Origin: Rubrivivax sp. | GTDB taxonomy: Bacteria; Pseudomonadota; Gammaproteobacteria; Burkholderiales; Burkholderiaceae_C | Assembly: GCA_027487905.1 (NCBI GenBank) | Contig: JAIYCR010000092.1 | Span: forward strand, 1-49,479 | Direction: 5' to 3' | Length of the DNA stretch: 49,479 bases | In this document: positions 35,858 through 46,874 of the stretch, piece by piece | Layout: each line of letters opens with the position of its first letter | Numbering within the stretch: the first letter of the stretch is position 1 | Notes under the pieces: model-generated | The model's database searches: none | What the model was told of the DNA's origin: nothing | What the model saw: only the letters and a program-made list of their open reading frames with translations | Program-made: the position numbers and the translations under genes

Positions 35858-37228
35858 TCAGGCGAGCTTCTTCAAGGCGGCGCCCAGCGTCTCGACGATG
35901 CGGTCGATGTGCTCGTTCTCGATGATGAGCGGCGGCGACAGTGCGATGGTGTCGCCGGTGAAGCGCACCAGCACGCCCTGCGCCCAGCACTCGAGGAAGA
36001 CGTCGAAGGCCCGCTTGCCCGGCGAGCCGGGGATGGGGTCGAGCTCGATGCCGCCCACCAGGCCGATGTTGCGCACGTCGATGACGTGCGGGTGCTCGGC
36101 CAGGCCGTGCAGCGCGCGCTCGAAGTGCCCGGCCATGCTCGCCGCCCGGGTCAGCAGGCCGTCGTCCGCATAGGTGTCCAGCGTGCCGATCGAGGCGGCG
36201 CAGGCCAGCGGGTGGGCCGAGTAGGTGTAGCCGTGGAAGAACTCGATGATGTGCTCGGGCCCGTTCATGAAGGCGTCGTAGATGAACTGGCGGGCGAACA
36301 CCGCGCCCATCGGCACGCAGCCGTTGGTGATGCCCTTGGCCACCGTCATCAGGTCCGGCGTCACGCCAAAGTGCTGGGCGCCGAAGGGCGAACCCAGGCG
36401 GCCGAAGCCGGTGATGACCTCGTCGAAGATCAGCAGGATGCCGTGCTTGTCGCAGATGGCGCGCAGGCGCTCCAGGTAGCCCTTGGGCGGAATGAGCACG
36501 CCAGTGGAGCCTGCCACCGGCTCGACGATGACCGCGGCGATGGTGGACGCGTCGTGCAGCGCCACCAGGCGCTCCAGGTCGTCGGCCAGCTCGGCGCCGT
36601 GCTCGGGCTGGCCGCGGCTGAAGGCGTTCTTCGACAGGTCGTGGGTGTGGCGGATGTGGTCCACGCCACCGAGCATCGTGCCGAACATCTTGCGGTTGGC
36701 CACCATGCCGCCCACCGAGATGCCGCCGAAGTTCACGCCGTGGTAGCCCCGCTCGCGGCCGATGAGGCGGGTGCGCTGGCCCTCGCCGCGGGCGCGGTGG
36801 TAGGCGATGGCCATCTTCAGGGCCGTCTCCACCGCCTCGGAGCCCGAGTTGGTGAAGAAGACCTTGTTCAGCCCCTCCGGCGCAATGTCGGCCAGGCGCT
36901 CGGCCGTCTCGAAGGCAAGCGGGTGGCCCATCTGGAAGGGCGGCGCGTAGTCCATCGTCTCGGTCTGCCGGGCGATGGCCGCGCTGATCTTTTCGCGGCC
37001 GTGGCCGGCGTTCACGCACCACAGCCCGGCAATGCCGTCGAGCACCTCGCGGCCCTCGGGCGTCCAGTACTGCATGCCCTTGGCGCGGGCGAGCAGACGC
37101 GGCGCCTTGCGGAAATGGCGGTTCGCGGTGAAGGGCATCCAGTAGGCGTCCTTGCCGGCGATGGAGCCGGTGGATTCGGCGAGCTGGCTGGCCGCGGCGG
37201 CGGTCTGGGGATCGAGGTCTCGGTGCAT
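35858..37228 (-). CDS. Omega-amino acid/beta-alanine-pyruvate aminotransferase (class III)
   Basis: The 456-residue PLP enzyme includes YWMPFTANRHFRKAPRLL, the block GLWCVNAGHGREKI, VFFTNSGSEAVETALKMA, RGYHGVNFGGISVGGM, the aspartate in LLIFDEVITGFGRLG (D269) and the lysine in LMTVAKGITNGCVPMGAV (K298). This is the beta-alanine/omega-amino-acid:pyruvate type. In this operon it most likely takes GABA to succinic semialdehyde, the PuuE role, or transaminates another omega-amino acid. It is the first gene of the 13-gene minus-strand unit, with a GGAG site 7 bp before ATG 37228, and faces the Lrp-type regulator. Confidence 0.9.
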   Translation of the reverse strand: MHRDLDPQTAAAASQLAESTGSIAGKDAYWMPFTANRHFRKAPRLLARAKGMQYWTPEGREVLDGIAGLWCVNAGHGREKISAAIARQTETMDYAPPFQMGHPLAFETAERLADIAPEGLNKVFFTNSGSEAVETALKMAIAYHRARGEGQRTRLIGRERGYHGVNFGGISVGGMVANRKMFGTMLGGVDHIRHTHDLSKNAFSRGQPEHGAELADDLERLVALHDASTIAAVIVEPVAGSTGVLIPPKGYLERLRAICDKHGILLIFDEVITGFGRLGSPFGAQHFGVTPDLMTVAKGITNGCVPMGAVFARQFIYDAFMNGPEHIIEFFHGYTYSAHPLACAASIGTLDTYADDGLLTRAASMAGHFERALHGLAEHPHVIDVRNIGLVGGIELDPIPGSPGKRAFDVFLECWAQGVLVRFTGDTIALSPPLIIENEHIDRIVETLGAALKKLA

Positions 37229-37364
37229 GCGACTCTCCTTCTTCCGGGGCCTGTCCGCCCGGGTGGTGGTGGGGCGGTGGGGTGCCGCCTTGGCTCTGTG
37301 CTGGGGCAGTGGACTGCCCGGACCTCAAGTGTCCGCCCAAACGAGGCTCAAGTCTAAGCAGGGC

Positions 37365-37387
37365 GGCGCGCAATCCGGTTGCGCGCC
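37365..37387. promoter_or_regulatory. 23-bp inverted repeat between the polyamine operon and the Lrp-type regulator
   Basis: Perfect 9-bp arms GGCGCGCAA and TTGCGCGCC flank a 5-nt centre in the 222-bp divergent gap. This is an operator-like dyad. Lrp/AsnC family regulators bind such dyads, so autoregulation plus control of the operon is a reasonable inference. Confidence 0.45.
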
Positions 37388-37392
37388 GGGGC

Positions 37393-37421
37393 TTGGCTAA
37401 CCCGGGTTGGCGCAACAAAAT
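37393..37421 (+). promoter_or_regulatory. Weak promoter candidate for the Lrp-type gene with palindromic spacer
   Basis: TTGGCT (37393-37398), a 17-bp spacer and CAAAAT (37416-37421) form a weak match. The perfect palindrome AACCCGGGTT (37399-37408) occupies the spacer, where a bound regulator would block RNA polymerase. Confidence 0.3.
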
Positions 37422-37450
37422 TCGAAGATCGATGCAACAATCTGCATTTC

Positions 37451-37954
37451 ATGTCGAAATCCGCTGCACCCATCGAACTCGATGCGATCGACCGCGACAT
37501 CCTGATGCAACTGCAGAACGATGGGCGCCAAAGCAACGTCACGCTGGCTGCCCGTGTGGGGCTGTCGCCGTCGGCCTGCCTGCGGCGGGTGAAGGCCCTG
37601 GAGGAGTCCGGCGTGATCGCCCAGTACGTGGCCCTGCTGGACCTGAAGGCCGTCGGCCAGTACGGCAGCGGCTACAGCATCCTGAACCTGGAGAGCATGA
37701 ACACGCCGCTGCTCGAGGCCTTCGAGCGCGCGGTGCGCCAGGAGCCGGAAATCCTGGACTGCCTGTACGTCGCGGGCTCCAACGACTACCTGATCCGCTT
37801 CGCCTACCGGGATGCCGAAGACCTCGAGCGCTTCCACACCCGGGTGCTGATGCGCCTGCCCGGGGTCGCCCGCAGCAACACGCTGGTGGTGCTGCGCACG
37901 GTCAAGAAGACCACCGCGCTGCCGGTCGAGGCGGCTGGCGCGCGGCGACGCTAG
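37451..37954 (+). CDS. Lrp/AsnC family transcriptional regulator
   Basis: The 167-residue regulator has an N-terminal winged helix-turn-helix (LDAIDRDILMQLQNDGRQSN, VTLAARVGLSPSACLRRVKALEESGVI, residues 9-54) and a C-terminal RAM/AsnC effector-binding domain with EILDCLYVAGSNDYLIRFAY and VARSNTLVVLRTVKKTTALPV. Divergent placement beside the operon start suggests it controls polyamine catabolism and its own gene. The ligand may be an amino acid such as GABA, glutamate or an omega-amino acid, but this is unknown. The chosen ATG has no strong ribosome-binding site. Its TAG stop overlaps the agmatinase stop in a shared CTAG. Confidence 0.92.
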   Translation: MSKSAAPIELDAIDRDILMQLQNDGRQSNVTLAARVGLSPSACLRRVKALEESGVIAQYVALLDLKAVGQYGSGYSILNLESMNTPLLEAFERAVRQEPEILDCLYVAGSNDYLIRFAYRDAEDLERFHTRVLMRLPGVARSNTLVVLRTVKKTTALPVEAAGARRR

Positions 37955-38907
37955 CGGATGTCCGTGCCTGCGGACTGGCCGGACTGGCCGGACTGGCGGC
38001 ACTGGCCGCACAACCAGGTCCAGACGAAGGCCGCTGCCGCCTGGCTGGTGAGTTCGGCGTGGTCGAAGGGGGGTGACACCTCGACGCAGTCCATGCCCAC
38101 GAAAGGCAGGTCGCCCAGTTCCTCGAGCAGGCTGAGCACCTGGTTGCTGCTCAGGCCGCCCGGCTCGGGCGTTCCGGTGCCGGGGGCGAAGGCCGGGTCC
38201 AGGCAGTCGATGTCCAGGCTCAGATAGAGCGGGGGGTGACCGGCGGCGGCCAGCCGGTGCCGGATCTCGGCCAGCACCGGGGCGAGTTGCGTCGGCGACT
38301 CCAGCCCTCGCAGCTCACGGCTGGTGAAGATGCGACCGCCCTGGTCGGCCACGTAGCGCACCGCAGCCGCCTCACCCGCCGAGCGGATGCCGATCTGGAC
38401 GAAGCACGAAGGCTCGACCAGCCCCTGCTGGAAGGCCTCCCACACCCAGGTGCCGTGGCCGCTGGGCTCGCCGAAGTGGTCGCTCCAGGTGTCGCAGTGG
38501 GCATCGAAGTGGATGACCGCCAGCGGGCGACCCAGCTGGCGCCGATAGGCCTGCAGCAAGGGCAGTGTGATGGAGTGGTCGCCGCCCAGCCAGGCCATGC
38601 GGTGCGCGGCCATCAGCGGCTCGACCAGCGGCACCAGGGCCTCGCGCATGCGTTCGATGCCGGTGTTGGGCAGCGCCAGGTCGCCCGCATCGCCCAGGCG
38701 GCCCAGCGGGCTGGTGCCGAAGTGGGGGTGGATGCCGTCGCACAGCATGTGGCTGGCCTGCCGGATGGCACGAGGGCCCAGCCGGGCGCCGGGCCGGTTG
38801 GTGGTCGATCCGTCCCAGGCGATGCCCGCCACGGCCCAGGTGTGCCCGGGTTCGAGTGCGGGGGCCTTGAGGAAGCGGCTGTCGGAAAGGTAGGCGAAGG
38901 CGGTCAT
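37951..38907 (-). CDS. speB: Agmatinase/ureohydrolase (SpeB-like)
   Basis: The 318-residue dimanganese ureohydrolase has WLGGDHSITLPLL (108-116), HFDAHCDTWSDHFG (133-146) with the metal His/Asp set, HGTWVWEAF, and SLDIDCLDPAFAPGTGTPEP, which holds the last two metal aspartates. This pattern is that of agmatinase rather than arginase. It hydrolyses agmatine to putrescine and urea, feeding the adjacent catabolic operon. The C-terminus ends in a Gln/Ser/Gly repeat coded by a 9-bp tandem repeat. It is convergent with the Lrp-type gene (stops overlap). Confidence 0.9.
   Translation of the reverse strand: MTAFAYLSDSRFLKAPALEPGHTWAVAGIAWDGSTTNRPGARLGPRAIRQASHMLCDGIHPHFGTSPLGRLGDAGDLALPNTGIERMREALVPLVEPLMAAHRMAWLGGDHSITLPLLQAYRRQLGRPLAVIHFDAHCDTWSDHFGEPSGHGTWVWEAFQQGLVEPSCFVQIGIRSAGEAAAVRYVADQGGRIFTSRELRGLESPTQLAPVLAEIRHRLAAAGHPPLYLSLDIDCLDPAFAPGTGTPEPGGLSSNQVLSLLEELGDLPFVGMDCVEVSPPFDHAELTSQAAAAFVWTWLCGQCRQSGQSGQSAGTDIR
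37972..38007. repeat. 9-bp tandem repeat in the 3' end of the agmatinase gene
   Basis: Four head-to-tail copies related to GGACTGGCC (two exact, two with one or two changes) encode a Q-S-G type tail on the minus strand. The unit is a multiple of 3, so copy change keeps the frame. Confidence 0.7.
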
Positions 38908-38993
38908 GGTGGAGGGGCGCCGATGCGGCCCGAAGGTCCGGACAGCGGCGGATTGTGGAGTTGCGTTCGGGCATCGGTTGGCCTTGATCGCTT

Positions 38994-39005
38994 TTCACAT
39001 GTGAA
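38994..39005. promoter_or_regulatory. 12-bp perfect palindrome upstream of aceA
   Basis: TTCACATGTGAA is a perfect dyad 234 bp before the aceA start, of the kind bound by dimeric regulators. The identity of the regulator is unknown. Confidence 0.4.
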
Positions 39006-39010
39006 GGCCT

Positions 39011-39092
39011 GCATTTCGCATGGTGGGATCCAAAATGGTGCAGTGCGGCAAAAGCTTCCGCCATCGGAAATTGCGTTCCGCATCATGGGAGG
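39011..39092. repeat. Pair of imperfect 20-bp direct repeats upstream of aceA
   Basis: GCATTTCGCATGGTGGGATC (39011-39030) and GCGTTCCGCATCATGGGAGG (39073-39092) agree at 14 of 20 positions by my count and start 62 bp apart, close to six helical turns. Such same-face spacing suggests binding sites of one activator or repressor. Confidence 0.4.
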
Positions 39093-39111
39093 AAAGCGCT
39101 AAGTCCTTGTT

Positions 39112-39143
39112 TTGACGAGATGCGTTTTTTAGTCTTCTATAAG
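39112..39143 (+). promoter_or_regulatory. Predicted aceA promoter
   Basis: TTGACG (39112-39117) is followed at 17 bp by TTCTAT (39135-39140), which overlaps TATAAG (39138-39143, 20-bp spacing). Transcription would start near 39148, leaving an 80-nt leader. Confidence 0.5.
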
Positions 39144-39145
39144 AC
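39132..39145. promoter_or_regulatory. GTCTT-N4-AAGAC dyad over the aceA -10
   Basis: The perfect inverted repeat GTCTT-CTAT-AAGAC covers the -10 region, so a bound repressor would block initiation. GntR-type regulators commonly use short dyads like this; the link is inference. Confidence 0.4.
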
Positions 39146-39228
39146 ACAAGTGTGTGTTGCAGCGATGGTCACCGTATGCTGGCGCTTGTCTTCCCGCCTT
39201 CCCTGTCACTTCCTCCAAGGAGTTCCCG

Positions 39229-40527
39229 ATGACCGCACCGACCCGTGACCAACAGATCGCCGCCCTCGAACAGGAGTGGGCCACCAACCCCCGTTGGAAA
39301 GGCATCCAGCGCGGCTACACCGCCGCGGACGTGGTGCGGCTGCGCGGCTCGCTGGCCATCGAGCACACGCTGGCCAAGCGCGGCGCCGAGAAGCTGTGGA
39401 ACCTCATCAACACCGAGCCCTTCGTCAACTCGCTGGGCGCGCTGACCGGCAACCAGGCCATGCAGCAGGTCAAGGCCGGCCTGAAGGCCATCTACCTGTC
39501 GGGCTGGCAGGTGGCGGGCGACGCCAACAGCAACGGCGAGATGTACCCCGACCAGTCGCTGTACTCGGTGGACTCGGTGCCCAAGGTGGTCAAGCGCATC
39601 AACGCCACCTTCAAGCGCGCCGACGAGATCCAGTGGAGCGAGGGCAAGAACGACATCGACTACTTCGCCCCCATCGTGGCCGATGCGGAAGCCGGCTTCG
39701 GCGGCGTGCTCAACGCCTTCGAGCTGATGAAGGCCATGATCGACGCGGGCGCCGCCGGCGTGCACTTCGAGGACCAGCTCGCCGCAGCCAAGAAGTGCGG
39801 CCACATGGGCGGCAAGGTGCTGGTGCCCACCCGCGAGGCCGTGGCCAAGCTGGTGGCGGCCCGCCTGGCGGCCGACGTCATGGGCGTGCCCACCGTGCTG
39901 CTGGCCCGCACCGACGCCGAGGCCGGCGACCTGGTCACCACCGACGTGGACGACAACGACAAGCCCTTCTGCACCGGCGAGCGCACGGTGGAAGGCTTCT
40001 TCAAGAGCCGCAACGGCCTGGAGCAGTCGATCAGCCGCGGCCTGGCCTACGCGCCCTATGCCGACCTCATCTGGTGCGAGACCGGCAAGCCCGACCTGGC
40101 CTTCGCCAAGGCCTTCGCCGACGCCATCCACGCGAAGTTCCCGGGCAAGCTGCTGGCCTACAACTGCTCGCCCTCCTTCAACTGGAAGAAGAACCTGGAC
40201 GACGCCACCATCGCCAAGTTCCAGCGCGAGCTGGGCGCCATGGGCTACAAGTACCAGTTCATCACGCTGGCTGGCTTCCACAGCCTGAACTACTCGATGT
40301 TCGACCTGGCCTACGGCTACGCGCGCAACAACATGAGTGCCTTCGTCGAGCTGCAGGAGAAGGAGTTCGCCGCCGCCGATCGCGGCTTCACCGCGGTGAA
40401 GCACCAGCGCGAGGTGGGCACCGGCTACTTCGACTCGGTGACCACCACGATCGAGGCGCAGGCGTCGACCGCCGCGCTCAAGGGTTCGACCGAAGACGAG
40501 CAGTTCTTCGACGGCACCCACCACTGA
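39229..40527 (+). CDS. aceA: Isocitrate lyase
   Basis: The 432-residue enzyme splits isocitrate into glyoxylate and succinate, the first glyoxylate-shunt step used on acetate or fatty acids. It has the family block [51 protein letters not shown], the signature KKCGHMGGK (catalytic C190), [10 protein letters not shown] and [15 protein letters not shown]. The length is that of the short (E. coli-type, about 434) class. The ATG at 39229 follows an AAGGAG site by 6-7 bp. No malate synthase is adjacent. The long upstream region with repeats suggests carbon-source control. Confidence 0.98.
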   Translation: MTAPTRDQQIAALEQEWATNPRWKGIQRGYTAADVVRLRGSLAIEHTLAKRGAEKLWNLINTEPFVNSLGALTGNQAMQQVKAGLKAIYLSGWQVAGDANSNGEMYPDQSLYSVDSVPKVVKRINATFKRADEIQWSEGKNDIDYFAPIVADAEAGFGGVLNAFELMKAMIDAGAAGVHFEDQLAAAKKCGHMGGKVLVPTREAVAKLVAARLAADVMGVPTVLLARTDAEAGDLVTTDVDDNDKPFCTGERTVEGFFKSRNGLEQSISRGLAYAPYADLIWCETGKPDLAFAKAFADAIHAKFPGKLLAYNCSPSFNWKKNLDDATIAKFQRELGAMGYKYQFITLAGFHSLNYSMFDLAYGYARNNMSAFVELQEKEFAAADRGFTAVKHQREVGTGYFDSVTTTIEAQASTAALKGSTEDEQFFDGTHH

Positions 40528-40588
40528 GCCGCACCGGCAGGCCGGCTCGCCTGGGAAGGCAGGGCCGCCTGCCCGTTGCGCTGCGCGT

Positions 40589-42010
40589 TCAGCGCACCGG
40601 GATGCGCGTGGCCAGCGGCGCGGCCTGGTAGTCCGGCAGGAAGCGGCACTCACCTGCCGCCTGCGGGCGCAGCGCCCGACACCGGTTGGCGATGCTGGCG
40701 GGCGAGGGCTTTCGCCCGTCCTCCACCCACCCCAGCAGCGCTTCGAAGAGGGGCGGGTAGTGGGCGTCTCCGAGGTAGCTGTGCTCGGCCGAATCGACGA
40801 AGGTCTGGACCAGGCCGTCACCGCGGCCGGCGGCCACCATCCGTTCGCGCAGCGTGTGCTGCCCCTCGACGAACACGGTGCTGTCGCCCACGCCGTGGGT
40901 GCTCAGCACCGGCATGGGAAAGCGCCCGCGGTGGTCGGTGTCGGCCGCGAACCGGGCGGCAGCCGCCGGATCGGCAGCCACCCGCGGTACCGCCGCGTTC
41001 AGCGATGCGTCGTCGGACGAACCGCTGTAGCGCACCCCGACGTTGCCGAAGGGACCGCCCCCCGAGCGCAGCGCGACGTCGCGCAGCGTGTAGGTGCCCC
41101 ACTGCAGGTGGCCGAGGATGGACGCCTCGGGAATGCGCACCACGTCGACCACGGTCTTCAGCCGGCGCGCCTGCTCAGCGCTGCGCTGCGCAGCGGGCTT
41201 GCGCACGCCCAGGCAGTCGTCGATCCGGCTGGCCAGATCGGCTGCGCCGAGGGTGGCACCGGACGGCAGCCCGATGGACAGCGCATACGCCGGCTCGTCG
41301 GGCCGGGGGTGGTTGCCGCACAGGTGCTGATAGACGGCGCGAAGGTCGATGCGGAAGTCGTAGGCGGCCGGGCCGGCCACGACGCCACTCGTGAGCAGCA
41401 TCCCGTCCCAGGACTGCGGGAAGCGCTCGGCGGCCCGGGTGGCCACCATCGCGCCCCAGGACTGGCCGTGCAGCAGCGTGCGCCGGGGCTGGCCCACATG
41501 CTGCAGGAAGAGGCGGCGAACGCGTTCGGTGTCCTCGGCCGCGGTGGTCACGGCGAAGCCGCCCTGGCGGAAGACCGAGCCCGCCCAGGCATGGCCTTCG
41601 GCCACGGTGATGGCCCAGCGCTGGAGGTCCGCGTCGGCACGGCTGGCGCGCGGCTCGCCCAGGTCGGGCCCGCCGTGGGCATGGACCACCAGCACGCCGC
41701 TCCAGCGGGCCGGCACCGCCATCAGGTAGTGGGCGCCTGCGGAATCCCGGCCTCGCAGGCACAGCGCGTCGGCGGGCACGCCCGAGGGGCAGGGCACTGC
41801 GGCGGGTGCGGCTTCTGGCGCGACGGTAGCGGGCGAGACACCTGGCGCTTGGCCCGACGCCAGGACTGACGCAGGGCCCGGCGCGGTGGCACAGCCGCCC
41901 GTGGCCAGCGCGAGCAGGGCCGCAGCCAGCGGACGCCGCCCGCTGCGGGCCACCGGCCGGGAGGGCGAAGCGGGGCGATCGACGACGGGCAGGCCAGGGT
42001 GCTGGGACAT
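40589..42010 (-). CDS. Predicted lipoprotein alpha/beta hydrolase
   Basis: The 473-residue protein has an N-terminal hydrophobic stretch ending ALLALATGGC, a lipobox-like site with Cys at residue 40, so it is probably an outer-membrane or periplasmic lipoprotein. The hydrolase core has nucleophile elbow LLHGQSWGAMVA (S184), a downstream acid in LSTHGVGDS (D376) and histidine in FVDSAEHSY (H410), giving a plausible Ser-Asp-His triad. VLVVHAHGGPD is the oxyanion strand. It could be an esterase, lipase-like or peptidase enzyme; the substrate is unknown. The ATG at 42010 was chosen over an upstream TTG. It is divergent from the radical SAM gene by 91 bp and convergent with aceA. Confidence 0.8.
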   Translation of the reverse strand: MSQHPGLPVVDRPASPSRPVARSGRRPLAAALLALATGGCATAPGPASVLASGQAPGVSPATVAPEAAPAAVPCPSGVPADALCLRGRDSAGAHYLMAVPARWSGVLVVHAHGGPDLGEPRASRADADLQRWAITVAEGHAWAGSVFRQGGFAVTTAAEDTERVRRLFLQHVGQPRRTLLHGQSWGAMVATRAAERFPQSWDGMLLTSGVVAGPAAYDFRIDLRAVYQHLCGNHPRPDEPAYALSIGLPSGATLGAADLASRIDDCLGVRKPAAQRSAEQARRLKTVVDVVRIPEASILGHLQWGTYTLRDVALRSGGGPFGNVGVRYSGSSDDASLNAAVPRVAADPAAAARFAADTDHRGRFPMPVLSTHGVGDSTVFVEGQHTLRERMVAAGRGDGLVQTFVDSAEHSYLGDAHYPPLFEALLGWVEDGRKPSPASIANRCRALRPQAAGECRFLPDYQAAPLATRIPVR

Positions 42011-42072
42011 GGTCAAGGGCAACGACGGGAGGGGTGGACGAGCCTAGGCCATCCGCCGGACGACGCCTGCCG

Positions 42073-42078
42073 GACAAT
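42073..42078 (+). promoter_or_regulatory. Possible -10 box for the radical SAM gene
   Basis: GACAAT lies 23 bp before the ATG, giving a very short leader that also contains the small hairpin GGGGC/GCCCC (42082-42096). No convincing -35 is visible. Confidence 0.25.
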
Positions 42079-42101
42079 CCCGGGGCCTCACGCCCCTACC
42101 C

Positions 42102-46805
<4,704 letters not shown>

Positions 46806-46844
46806 CCGACCGCCGTTCACGACCGTTACACCTTCGGCGGTCGG
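46806..46844 (+). terminator. 10-bp inverted repeat after def
   Basis: CCGACCGCCG and CGGCGGTCGG are perfect arms around a 19-nt loop, starting with the base after the def stop codon. It could terminate the ligA-def transcript or act as an operator for the next gene. There is no T-run, and TTACAC in the loop could be a -10. Confidence 0.4.
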
Positions 46845-46874
46845 CGCGGTGGGGCGCGGCCGCGTTGGGCTGGG

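Larger units (their letters stand above)
38908..39228. other. 321-bp non-coding region upstream of aceA
   Basis: No gene is seen. The region is clearly A+T-richer than the neighbourhood and holds, in order, a 12-bp palindrome (38994-39005), two imperfect 20-bp direct repeats 62 bp apart (39011, 39073), and a promoter with a GTCTT/AAGAC dyad (39112-39145). A good ribosome-binding site AAGGAG lies before ATG 39229. Confidence 0.6.

Noticed and set aside
37972-38007. Short repeats as a CRISPR-like array
   Set aside because: The units are 9 bp, directly adjacent with no spacers, and inside a coding sequence.
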